Origin: UBA2040 sp002332715
GTDB taxonomy: Bacteria > Bacteroidota > Bacteroidia > Flavobacteriales_D > Crocinitomicaceae
Assembly: GCA_029242295.1 (NCBI GenBank)
Contig: JAQWUF010000012.1
Coordinates: forward strand, 1 to 8,841
Direction: 5' to 3'
DNA: 8,841 nucleotides
Below are positions 1 through 5,437 of the stretch, one piece after another. The translations under genes and the position numbers were made by a program. The notes beneath the pieces were generated by a model, which saw only the letters and a list, made by a program, of their open reading frames with translations, did no database searches and had not been told where the DNA came from. How positions within the stretch are numbered: position 1 is the first letter of the stretch; every line of letters begins with the position of its first letter.

Positions 1-1310
1 GCTGTAACAAAGAAAGGCGTCATTGTTATTGAAGTGCTATCATTCAAGGGAGATGAATCTGTGGAACTATTGGGAGAAAACGTCCAAGCGTTTATGACGG
101 TATTTCCATTTACGTTAAAGGTTCCTAATGTTACTATCAAAGTATTTCCATTTACACTATTATTTGTGTCAATTGGAGTCGTAACACTTGCCTGTGGTTG
201 ATTGACCCCATTTACAGACCAACCAACGCTAACATTGTTAATCAAATTGTTACCGTAGTTTGAAACCTCCACTTGGATTAATTGAGGTCCATTGCAAAAG
301 GGAGGAGTTAATCCAAGAATTTGAGAAACACCTGCATCATCTGGGAAAGTTTGGAGTTGGGTAATAACTACTAGGCCGTCTCCCGCTTGCACTCCTGAAG
401 ATTCTATTGGGTTTGTACCTGCGTTGTATGATCCGCCGCCGCCGCCAGCATGATTGGGTGATACGCTATTAATTTGCCCAGCGCCGCCGCCAGAAAATCC
501 ACCGCCGCCTCCACTGCCGCGGAATCCAGTTTGCCAAGTAGCGCCTCCGCCACCGAATCCACCTGTTGCTCCAGGTCCGAATCCAGTTCCACCTTCACCG
601 CCATTTACAAATGCTTTTCCTCCATCACCAACGCCTACTGATTGGCAAATACTTGTTCCATTTGTAAGAAAACCTCCACCTCCTGAACCTCGATCTAGCG
701 AACAACCGCTAACAGATTTATTTCCTCCAGTACCAAGTGTACCGCCAAGACCATCAGGATTGCCAACACCACCATCAATTTGGCCATTGTTACCCGCATT
801 AGCAATGCTTCCATTACAAACAGATGGATAAAGTGTGCCGGCTGAGCCACCGCCACCGCCTGCAATAACTAAAATATCGCTAACTGCTGTTGCGGGACTG
901 AGTACAGCAAATGTACCTCCACCGCCTCCCACAGAGTTGGGCATGCCTGATTGTGTGATACCTTGTTGACCTACTAAAATTCGAATAACTTGTCCAGCTA
1001 CTAAATTGAATTCGCCTTTAATTGATGCCCCTAGGCCACCATTAGCGCCACCACCTTGTGCGCCAAAACATTCTATACTCCAAGCTCCAGATGTTGGAAC
1101 AGTCCAATATTGAATACCTCCTGTAACCGTCACGCTTCCAGCTAAGTTTGATGATGCATACTGAGAGCTGCACATGGCTTGCGTTGGGCCAATCGCCCCA
1201 GTGGCACCACATGCCGAGAAAGTGTATGAGAGTTGACTAAACGAAACTCCTGAACTAAATGTTAATATTCCGACTAGGAATAGAATTGTACGTGTAAATT
1301 TCAATATCAT
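1..1310 (-). CDS. Secreted glycine-rich protein (ALK/LTK-type Gly-rich domain), 3' end outside window
   Basis: An open frame of 436 codons runs from an ATG at 1310 to the left edge with no stop, so the C-terminus is missing. Residues 1-26 form a signal peptide (KFTRTILFLVGILTF core, then SGVSFSQ), so the protein is exported. Residues about 65-315 look like the glycine-rich domain family Gly_rich (PF12810, as in ALK/LTK): an entry strand YWTVPTSGAWSIECFGAQGG, a strand GQVIRILVGQQG, repeated GGGGG loops (129-132, 151-155, 267-271, 289-293) and an exit strand GDGLVVI. Residues about 323-436 (DDAGVSQILGL..., VEVSNYGNN, VGWSVNG) resemble a CARDB/Ig-like beta-sandwich. Such proteins in this phylum usually end in further beta modules and a T9SS tail, which here would lie off the window (inference). 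Glycine codons GGC/GGT/GGA make the 430-560 segment locally G+C-rich. It is divergent from the gene at 1718. Ligand and exact role are unknown. The frame and signal peptide are certain, the domain names likely. Confidence 0.88.
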   Translation of the reverse strand, partial: MILKFTRTILFLVGILTFSSGVSFSQLSYTFSACGATGAIGPTQAMCSSQYASSNLAGSVTVTGGIQYWTVPTSGAWSIECFGAQGGGANGGLGASIKGEFNLVAGQVIRILVGQQGITQSGMPNSVGGGGGTFAVLSPATAVSDILVIAGGGGGSAGTLYPSVCNGSIANAGNNGQIDGGVGNPDGLGGTLGTGGNKSVSGCSLDRGSGGGGFLTNGTSICQSVGVGDGGKAFVNGGEGGTGFGPGATGGFGGGGATWQTGFRGSGGGGGFSGGGAGQINSVSPNHAGGGGGSYNAGTNPIESSGVQAGDGLVVITQLQTFPDDAGVSQILGLTPPFCNGPQLIQVEVSNYGNNLINNVSVGWSVNGVNQPQASVTTPIDTNNSVNGNTLIVTLGTFNVNGNTVINAWTFSPNSSTDSSPLNDSTSITMTPFFVT

Positions 1311-1437
1311 AAAAGATTAATTAAAATAATTTAAATACCCCAATATGAGGAATTTGATTTTTGTGTAAGGGTAAGTTTGGGGATACAGAAAAAACTAATG
1401 TAGTGAAAAGTATGACTTATACAAAGAAATAGCTCTT

Positions 1438-1445
1438 ATTTTTGT
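1438..1445 (+). promoter_or_regulatory. Candidate Bacteroidota -7 box TATTTTTG
   Basis: TATTTTTG matches TAnnTTTG, the -7 element of the Bacteroidota housekeeping sigma factor. It ends 6 nt before the ATG of the small ORF at 1452, a spacing often seen in this phylum. No TTG-type -33 element lies at the expected distance, only TTA at 1417-1419, so support is weak. Confidence 0.3.
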
Positions 1446-1451
1446 ATTAAC

Positions 1452-1604
1452 ATGCGATATAAAGTAGGAGGGAACCCAGAATTGCCAATATATTTGGGTT
1501 TTCCGCTTGCCGCTTTGACGGTGCAGGTATTTGATTATATATATCAATCGAACTTAACGAAGGGTGATGAAAGTTTTATCGCTATTTTTGATAACGTTAA
1601 TTGA
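1452..1604 (+). CDS. Doubtful small ORF, 50 codons, unknown
   Basis: ATG at 1452 to TGA at 1602-1604 encodes 50 residues beginning MRYKVGGNPELPIYLG and ending FIAIFDNVN. It has a mildly hydrophobic centre (IYLGFPLAALTVQVF, about residues 13-27) but no recognisable signal peptide or motif. Its only support is length in an AT-rich region and the TATTTTTG box just upstream. It could equally be chance, or part of the leader region of the gene at 1718. I do not recognise it and treat it as unproven. Confidence 0.2.
   Translation: MRYKVGGNPELPIYLGFPLAALTVQVFDYIYQSNLTKGDESFIAIFDNVN
1583..1590 (+). promoter_or_regulatory. Candidate -7 box TATTTTTG, 127 nt upstream of the Ig-module gene
   Basis: A second exact TAnnTTTG match on the plus strand. 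No good -33 TTG lies 17-23 nt upstream. If used, it would give the gene at 1718 a leader of roughly 120 nt. It competes with the closer but degenerate pair at 1647-1677. Confidence 0.22.
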
Positions 1605-1646
1605 ATTGACGAAAATGGTGTCTTTTTATTATACAGTGAACAACGA

Positions 1647-1677
1647 TTGAATAATAAAATCCTGTTTTTTAGTTTTA
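1647..1677 (+). promoter_or_regulatory. Candidate -33/-7 promoter for the Ig-module gene
   Basis: TTG at 1647-1649 and TAGTTTTA at 1670-1677 are separated by 20 nt. This is the right spacing for a Bacteroidota promoter (TTG, about 19-20 nt, TAnnTTTG), although the last base of the -7 box is A rather than G. It would place the transcript start about 30-35 nt before the ATG at 1718. No Shine-Dalgarno site is visible before that ATG, which is usual in this phylum. Confidence 0.33.
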
Positions 1678-1717
1678 ATTCGATTTCGTAACTTAAACAA
1701 AATTTTCAACTTACGCT

Positions 1718-3277
1718 ATGAACACAATACACTTAAAAGCAATGTTAATTGGCTGTGCTTTTTTATTCTCAATGCATTCTTTAGGACAAGGTGGGTCAGT
1801 TACTTCGGTTGTTTCTTCAAGTCCGCCAGCCACGACATGTACAAATACTCTCTTAACAGTGTCGGGAACACATAATTATGGTGGATACACATACACGGGC
1901 GCAACAGTTGCACCAAGCGGGAACACCTTAACAATTAGTTTGAATTATTCATTTGGAATCGGAATTGCTGTAATTACTCCTTTTACGCAAAGTGTTAATA
2001 TTGGAATGGTTCCTGCAGCTAATTATACTGTATTAACCAATCTGGTGGTCAATGGATCCCCGACATCTTCTTTCATATCAAGTTTGAATGTCATAGCCTG
2101 TTGTGGTGCAGTGTCCTCCTTTACGTCAAATGCTTCTTCCGTTTGTGTGGGTAGCCCAATTATTTTAACAAATACGAGTACAGGAAGTATTTCTCAAGCT
2201 TGGTCAGATGGTTCAGGGTTCGTTTACACCACGGTAAATCACACTTTAACTCCAACCGCATCTGGACCGGTTTCAATTACTTTAGTAGTAACGAACGGAA
2301 CATGCGCTGATTCAATTTCTCAGACAATTAATGTTCTTGCAGTACCAACAATAACTTCGATAACACCAAGTTCTACGCAAGTTTGTATTGGAGATTTATT
2401 AACGGTAACAGCGGTATCGACAGGTGCTTCAACGACATCCAATCAGAAATGGTATAAAGATGGAACGCAAGTTGGATTTGGATCTACTTTGCAATCTGTG
2501 GCTTCGGGAGTTGGATTCCACACCATTAAATTTTCGGCCGGAAATGGGGCTTGTTCCACAGAAGATAGTATTGTCGTTGAGTTTGTAGCGCCACCAACTA
2601 TTGACAATTATACAGTTCCTAGCTCAATTTGCTCAGGAGAAACGATCAATTGCACAAGCTCAAACACTGGAGCGACAAGCATGCAGTGGTATGTAAATGG
2701 TGCGAGTGTTGGAACGGGGTCAACTTATTCTGGAGGAATTACGACCACTTCAACTATTAAACTCGTTATTTCAAATGGAACTTGTTCAGATTCGATGGAG
2801 CAGATAGTCAATGTCAATCCACTACCAACAGTCAATTTAGGCCCAAATCAAGTGTACTGTGGAAACGCTTTAACATTGGATGCAGGCTCTGGTTTCGCCA
2901 GCTATGTTTGGCAAGATGCGTCTTCAGCTTCAACTTTAATGATTAATGCCGCTGGAACTTATTCAGTAACCGTTACTGACGGAAACGGCTGTAGTGGTTC
3001 TGATACGATTTTAGTGACCTCATGTCTGGGAATTGAAGAAATAGATTTTTCAAACATTGCGGTTTATCCAAATCCTACGAACGGAAATACAACTATTTCG
3101 TTAGGGAAAGAAATGAACGAAGTTTCGATTCAAGTGGTGAACGTCCTTGGACAAGTTGTAATTCGCGAAAATTTTATACATGTGAATGAATTCGAAATAA
3201 ATTTGAATAACTTCGATTCTGGAGTGTATTATCTTTCTTTCGGAACAAGCCAAACGATTCTGATATCAAAGGAATAG
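1718..3277 (+). CDS. T9SS-exported protein with tandem Ig/PKD-like modules
   Basis: The protein has 519 residues. Residues 1-24 are a signal peptide (hydrophobic AMLIGCAFLFSM, ending SLGQG). Residues about 35-128 form a beta-rich N-terminal region I cannot name. Three similar modules then follow at about 132-207, 209-289 and 292-366. Each opens with a Cys in a V/I-C-x-G context (SVCVGS, QVCIGD, SICSGE) and closes with NGxC-type strands (TNGTCADS, GNGACSTE, SNGTCSDS). A fourth module at about 368-436 (NLGPNQVYCG, SYVWQDASS, GTYSVTVTDGNGCSGS) is typical of Bacteroidota PKD/Ig-like repeats. Residues about 438-519 are a type A T9SS sorting domain, with YPNPTNG at 450-456, VNVLGQVV at 474-481 and SGVYYLSF at 501-508. 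The product should cross the outer membrane through T9SS and have its tail removed. Role is probably adhesive or structural (inference). No catalytic domain is seen. Confidence 0.92.
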   Translation: MNTIHLKAMLIGCAFLFSMHSLGQGGSVTSVVSSSPPATTCTNTLLTVSGTHNYGGYTYTGATVAPSGNTLTISLNYSFGIGIAVITPFTQSVNIGMVPAANYTVLTNLVVNGSPTSSFISSLNVIACCGAVSSFTSNASSVCVGSPIILTNTSTGSISQAWSDGSGFVYTTVNHTLTPTASGPVSITLVVTNGTCADSISQTINVLAVPTITSITPSSTQVCIGDLLTVTAVSTGASTTSNQKWYKDGTQVGFGSTLQSVASGVGFHTIKFSAGNGACSTEDSIVVEFVAPPTIDNYTVPSSICSGETINCTSSNTGATSMQWYVNGASVGTGSTYSGGITTTSTIKLVISNGTCSDSMEQIVNVNPLPTVNLGPNQVYCGNALTLDAGSGFASYVWQDASSASTLMINAAGTYSVTVTDGNGCSGSDTILVTSCLGIEEIDFSNIAVYPNPTNGNTTISLGKEMNEVSIQVVNVLGQVVIRENFIHVNEFEINLNNFDSGVYYLSFGTSQTILISKE

Positions 3278-3303
3278 TGATAGAAGATAAGTTGATTTAG
3301 CAA

Positions 3304-3316
3304 ACTCATTATGAGT
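3304..3316. repeat. Perfect 13-bp palindrome ACTCATTATGAGT
   Basis: Six-base arms ACTCAT and ATGAGT flank a single T, 27 nt after the stop of the Ig-module gene. The one-base centre makes a poor RNA hairpin, so a protein-binding dyad or chance are the alternatives. No function is claimed. Confidence 0.3.
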
Positions 3317-3358
3317 ACAATCAATTAGCTGTGAATAGTACAATGTCAATAAATTAAT

Positions 3359-3378
3359 AGGACAACCCCTTTTGTCTT
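3359..3378 (+). terminator. Hairpin after the Ig-module gene, probable terminator
   Basis: Arms AGGACAA (3359-3365) and TTGTCTT (3372-3378) pair over 7 bp with one G-U, around the 6-nt loop CCCCTT. An AT-rich run (ATAATTAATATT) follows rather than a clean U-tract. It lies 82 nt past the stop codon and could act in either direction at this convergent junction. No other obvious hairpin with a U-tract was seen in this gap. Confidence 0.4.
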
Positions 3379-3534
3379 ATAATTAATATTATGTTAAATA
3401 GAATAATGCGAAACAACACAATATTAACACATTATACAGCTTGCACTGATCCATCTGTTTAAAACACCCTCTTCTTGCATCAAAGCCATCTAAACAAAAA
3501 CGAGAATCCAGTTTACACCAAATCCTCAATTTTC

Positions 3535-3578
3535 GTAGACTGTTGACCATTGACTTTCGAAGACTATAGACTCTTGAC
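3535..3578. repeat. Micro-repeat tract built on GAC-ended words (tagact/ttgac/ttgact)
   Basis: The tract consists of imperfect copies of short words ending in GAC (gtagac, tgttgac, cattgac, gaagac, atagac, cttgac) spaced by 6-10 nt. It is not a fixed-period tandem repeat. Similar word-shuffled tracts with other words sit in other gaps of this window. I recall such tracts as common between genes of Flavobacteriia; their function is unknown. Confidence 0.5.
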
Positions 3579-3610
3579 AAGTTCAAATTTGTTCACCTCA
3601 ACGATCAAAG

Positions 3611-3627
3611 TCAATCTCAATCTCAAT
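3611..3627. repeat. Short tandem repeat of TCAATC/TCTCAA
   Basis: Three near-copies of a 6-bp unit (tcaatc, tcaatc, tcaatg) lie between the sequences gatcaaag and gtgatcaaa, so the array is bracketed by inverted GATCA/TGATC. It lies 30 bp from the remnant-like frame at 3657-3773. Confidence 0.4.
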
Positions 3628-3656
3628 GTGATCAAAAATCCACAGCTTTCCCAGTC

Positions 3657-3773
3657 TCATCCAATCTCCAAATGCGGTTTATTCCATTTTATTCCCGCTT
3701 TTATCGCTGCAGCTTGCATTTTGTTTAATTCTTCAACACTGGTGTTTTGCGTAATATGGACAATTGTTCGTGA
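3657..3773 (-). pseudogene. Remnant-like 38-codon frame downstream of the rhodanese gene
   Basis: Read on the minus strand, 38 sense codons end at TGA (3657-3659) and are preceded in frame by another TGA (3774-3776). The only internal ATG is at residue 19. The translation looks like real protein: IVHITQNTSVEELNKMQ, then AAAIKAGIKWNKPHLEIG, with helix-like charge spacing. An ATG at 3784 in another frame opens MSFDHEQ, so a frameshift near 3770 could have split a short gene. The T[K/Q]NTS-x-EEL pattern recalls motifs in C-terminal parts of some Bacteroidota envelope proteins, but I cannot assign a family. It lies downstream of the rhodanese gene on the same strand. It may be a decayed gene tail or chance. 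Confidence 0.25.
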
Positions 3774-3817
3774 TCAAAAGACATGTGGGGCAGTAATGTG
3801 AAATCCTTAATCAGTAA

Positions 3818-4201
3818 TTAATACGAAGTATAACCACCCGTTAAATTGTAAACCTCTTTGAATCCTTGTTCAATAAAAATCTGAGCAGCTCTGGACGAAC
3901 GCCCACCTGATTTGCAATAAATAACTACTGGTTTTGATTTATCGAAGTTTAATCCAGCAATTTTTTCAGTGAATTCTGGATCAAAAACATCCAAAACATT
4001 CGCCTCCCCTATTTTGCCAGCTGCAATTTCGGGTGCAGTGCGCACATCCAAGAGTTGCAGACCATCTACTTTTTCGTAGTTTTTCTTAAAGTCCTCTTGC
4101 GAAAGATTGACAACCGTGGCTGCACCTTTTTCTCCACTAGGATTCTGAGCACAAGAACTCAAGGCTATTACAAACAGGACAAGGAATGAATAAATCTTCA
4201 T
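3818..4201 (-). CDS. Rhodanese-like domain lipoprotein
   Basis: From the ATG at 4201 the product has 127 residues. MKIYSFLVLFVIALSSCAQ is a lipoprotein signal with lipobox LSSC and lipid-bearing Cys17. The residues after it (AQNPSGEKG) are not acidic, so a periplasmic rather than surface location is likely. Residues about 29-127 form a single rhodanese domain: LLDVRTAPE (51-58), PVVIYCKSGGRSSRAA with active-site Cys96 and the CxSGxRS loop, and the closing strand NLTGGYTSY. Such proteins transfer or bind sulfane sulfur; the physiological partner here is unknown. An in-frame TTG at 4225 would add 8 residues, but that TTG is the end of a perfect TAnnTTTG promoter box, so the ATG at 4201 is preferred. 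The upstream channel gene on the same strand ends 137 nt away, and the promoter between them suggests separate transcription. Confidence 0.92.
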   Translation of the reverse strand: MKIYSFLVLFVIALSSCAQNPSGEKGAATVVNLSQEDFKKNYEKVDGLQLLDVRTAPEIAAGKIGEANVLDVFDPEFTEKIAGLNFDKSKPVVIYCKSGGRSSRAAQIFIEQGFKEVYNLTGGYTSY

Positions 4202-4222
4202 GTTATTTTCTATTTTAAAATT

Positions 4223-4230
4223 CAAATGTA
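4223..4230 (-). promoter_or_regulatory. -7 box TACATTTG of the rhodanese gene
   Basis: On the minus strand 4230-4223 reads TACATTTG, an exact TAnnTTTG. It lies 21 nt before the ATG at 4201. A TTTG lies further upstream (4261-4258), but at 27 nt the gap is longer than the usual 17-23, so the -33 side is weak. The box includes the TTG that would otherwise be an alternative start codon and so argues against that start. Confidence 0.45.
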
Positions 4231-4302
4231 CAATTAATCAAAATATAGCTGTGAAACCAAAGTTACACTTGCCAAGTATGAAATTAGAGGCAAGAATTAA
4301 GA

Positions 4303-4348
4303 AATCAGCTATCCGCCAATCAGCAATCAGCCAATCCTTCAATCCTCC
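4303..4348. repeat. Micro-repeat tract built on AATCAGC
   Basis: AATCAGC occurs exactly at 4303-4309, 4318-4324 and 4325-4331, followed by decayed copies (aatcctt, aatcctcc). The tract fills the gap before the rhodanese gene and runs into the last codons and stop of the MscS-type gene (stop at 4339-4341). The end of that protein may therefore derive from, or have been invaded by, the repeat. Confidence 0.5.
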
Positions 4349-4836
4349 AACTTTACCGAGATCATCTTATTCAAAACAATATTGTTAGGAATCGTTATGT
4401 GTTCACCATTGTCCAATTGAATATGCATAAAAATCAAAGAGATTTTCAAGACTTTACCTTCTATTGGGAAATCTTTGTCTAGTACTTTAATCGGTTCTCC
4501 AATTCGCAAGGGATGTTTAAAAAACAGAATCAAACTAGCTGTAATGTTAGATAAAATTGACCATTGTGCAAGAAAAGCAATCCCAAGAGCGGTCAACAAA
4601 GAGGTAAGAAAGAACAATAATTCCTTTGTATCAATACTCCAAATGGCAATAATGGCAATAATCGCGAGAATCGTGAGAGACGTATTTACCATGCTTGTAA
4701 TTGCACGTCTTCTGTCAGGATTAACATGTAGAGCTTTGGATATTTTGCGAGTAGATTTTCTGTAAATTAATCTCAACGCAAGTACAATCCCAATAACAAT
4801 TATACTTTCAACAATCTGCCAGTAATACTCTTCCAC
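4339..4836 (-). CDS. Minimal MscS-family mechanosensitive channel
   Basis: The 165-residue membrane protein has three hydrophobic helices at about 7-25, 46-67 and 73-106. The third is the MscS pore helix (LLTALGIAFLAQWSILSNIT, then a bend into ASLILFFKHPLRIGEPIKV). A beta domain follows at about 108-160, with GKVLKISLIFMHIQLDNG and the family motif IPN at 149-151. It should gate ion and solute efflux in response to membrane tension. At 165 residues it lacks the large C-terminal cytoplasmic cage of E. coli MscS (about 286 residues), ending soon after the beta domain; this is a known short architecture. Start: GTG at 4836. The in-frame TAA at 4858-4860 is 21 nt upstream and no ATG occurs before residue 49, which would remove the first helix, so GTG is forced. 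It is divergent from the DUF4268 gene. Confidence 0.9.
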   Translation of the reverse strand: MEEYYWQIVESIIVIGIVLALRLIYRKSTRKISKALHVNPDRRRAITSMVNTSLTILAIIAIIAIWSIDTKELLFFLTSLLTALGIAFLAQWSILSNITASLILFFKHPLRIGEPIKVLDKDFPIEGKVLKISLIFMHIQLDNGEHITIPNNIVLNKMISVKLED

Positions 4837-4852
4837 TATTCTAATTTTCCCA

Positions 4853-4860
4853 CAAAATTA
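4853..4860 (-). promoter_or_regulatory. -7 box TAATTTTG of the MscS-type gene
   Basis: On the minus strand 4860-4853 reads TAATTTTG, an exact TAnnTTTG, 16 nt before the GTG start. TTG at 4887-4885 is 24 nt upstream, slightly beyond usual spacing. The transcript would have a leader of only about 10 nt, which fits the forced GTG start. Confidence 0.4.
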
Positions 4861-4871
4861 AGCTTTCTATC

Positions 4872-4939
4872 TATTATTAATTGCCAATTATTCCTTATTA
4901 TTATTCCATATCTAATTGTCCATTGTTAATTATTAATTT
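4872..4939. repeat. AT-rich micro-repeat tract of TTAATTG/CCAATTATT words
   Basis: Shuffled copies of words such as attattaattg, ccaattatt, ctaattgtcc and attgttaattattaatt fill most of the 109-bp divergent gap between the MscS-type and DUF4268 genes. Any promoter for the DUF4268 gene must lie in or beside this tract; the closest match is TAATTTCG at 4934-4941, with one mismatch to TAnnTTTG. Confidence 0.5.
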
Positions 4940-4945
4940 CGAACG

Positions 4946-5410
4946 GTGTTAAGCAAAGAAGCCCAAAAAGAGTTCAATCAAGACTTTTGGAATATATTCC
5001 GAAAACGAATGCGCATCCATAAATCCAGCAACGGCCGAGGAATCAACTGGTTGAACTACCCTTCCGATGTGAAATCGATTTTCATCCGTTTAGAAGTCGA
5101 CAAAAAAATTGTGGCAGTCAATTTTGACGTTCAATTCAAAGATTTTGAAATCATAGATATTGTATGGGAACAGTTGCACGAAATGAAAAAAGTAATGGAA
5201 TCGACCATGGAAGTTGAGGCAGTGTGGAATCCCGATTGTTACTTGCCCAATGGTCAACGTTTTTATCGCATTCAGTGGTCGACCGATAAGCTTAATTATT
5301 ATAACACCGAATCGCACGAAGAGATTTATGCTTTTTTAGAGGCTAGGCTCTTGAAATTTGACGAATTTTACCAAGAATTCAAGGAAATCGTCATCAATCT
5401 AGTTCATTAA
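4946..5410 (+). CDS. DUF4268 domain protein
   Basis: The 154-residue soluble protein matches the DUF4268 family (PF14088) over nearly its full length. Features seen are an N-terminal helix FNQDFWNIFRKRM (10-22), the GINWLNYPSDVKSIFIRLEV strand pair (32-51) with the conserved INWLNY, VAVNFDVQFKDFEI (57-69), a helix with EQLHEMKKVMEST (75-87), EAVWNPDCY (91-99), and a C-terminal helix ARLLKFDEFYQEFK (133-146). No signal peptide or membrane segment is present, so it is cytoplasmic. The molecular function is not established. The domain also occurs attached to nuclease-like proteins elsewhere, but none is present here. Start: GTG at 4946 is forced, since an in-frame TAA lies at 4934-4936 and the first ATG is residue 22. 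The next gene starts 27 nt downstream but has its own -7 box. Confidence 0.82.
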   Translation: MLSKEAQKEFNQDFWNIFRKRMRIHKSSNGRGINWLNYPSDVKSIFIRLEVDKKIVAVNFDVQFKDFEIIDIVWEQLHEMKKVMESTMEVEAVWNPDCYLPNGQRFYRIQWSTDKLNYYNTESHEEIYAFLEARLLKFDEFYQEFKEIVINLVH

Positions 5411-5423
5411 CCTACGCTTTCTT

Positions 5424-5431
5424 TATTTTTG
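5424..5431 (+). promoter_or_regulatory. -7 box TATTTTTG immediately before the adhesin-like gene
   Basis: TATTTTTG is an exact TAnnTTTG match ending 6 nt before the ATG at 5438. TTC at 5403-5405, 18 nt upstream, is a weak -33. Transcription would begin at or next to that ATG, giving a leaderless or nearly leaderless message, or favouring the in-frame ATG at 5453. The TTG at 5429 overlaps this box and is unlikely to be a start. Confidence 0.42.
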
Positions 5432-5437
5432 TCTTTT

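Larger units (their letters stand above)
1311..1717. other. Divergent intergenic region, 407 bp
   Basis: This AT-rich stretch separates the minus-strand glycine-rich gene from the plus-strand Ig-module gene. On the plus strand it holds two exact TAnnTTTG boxes (1438-1445 and 1583-1590), one degenerate promoter pair (1647-1677) and a doubtful 50-codon ORF (1452-1604). No exact TAnnTTTG box pointing leftward towards the glycine-rich gene was found. No RNA gene was recognised. Confidence 0.6.
3278..3817. other. Convergent intergenic region, 540 bp, no convincing gene
   Basis: This gap lies between the convergent Ig-module gene and the rhodanese gene. It holds a tight palindrome (3304-3316), a hairpin likely to end transcription (3359-3378), two micro-repeat tracts (3535-3578 and 3611-3627) and a remnant-like minus-strand frame (3657-3773). 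In 3379-3534 I see nothing recognisable on either strand, and frames there carry no motif. Confidence 0.6.

Noticed and set aside
404..604. Minus-strand ORF of 66 codons
   Set aside because: It lies in a different frame within the glycine-rich gene; a shadow ORF.
454..831. Proline-rich plus-strand ORF of 125 codons
   Set aside because: It is the exact complement of the glycine-rich domain of the minus-strand gene at 1-1310; its composition is explained by GGN codons, and it has no signal or start context.
1472..1500. Inverted repeat AACCCA ... TGGGTT as a terminator or riboswitch stem
   Set aside because: Six-base arms with a 17-nt loop, no following U-tract and no recognisable aptamer; too weak to list.
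3389..3586. Minus-strand ORF of 65 codons
   Set aside because: Composition looks random, it runs through the GAC-word repeat tract, and it has no motif or promoter.
3550..3801. Plus-strand ORF of 83 codons with a hydrophobic patch
   Set aside because: It runs through two repeat tracts and lies antisense to the more protein-like minus-strand frame at 3657-3773.
3535..4348. CRISPR array or dispersed repeat family suggested by the intergenic repeats
   Set aside because: Units are 6-8 bp, imperfect and different in each gap, without spacers of constant length and without cas genes nearby.
4200..4388. Plus-strand ORF of 62 codons
   Set aside because: It overlaps the rhodanese promoter, the AATCAGC tract and the end of the MscS-type gene; its Ser/Ile/Gln repeats come from the tract.
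4475..4765. Plus-strand ORF of 96 codons
   Set aside because: Antisense to the MscS-type channel gene.
5090..5317. Minus-strand ORF of 75 codons
   Set aside because: Antisense to the DUF4268 gene, whose frame is clearly conserved.
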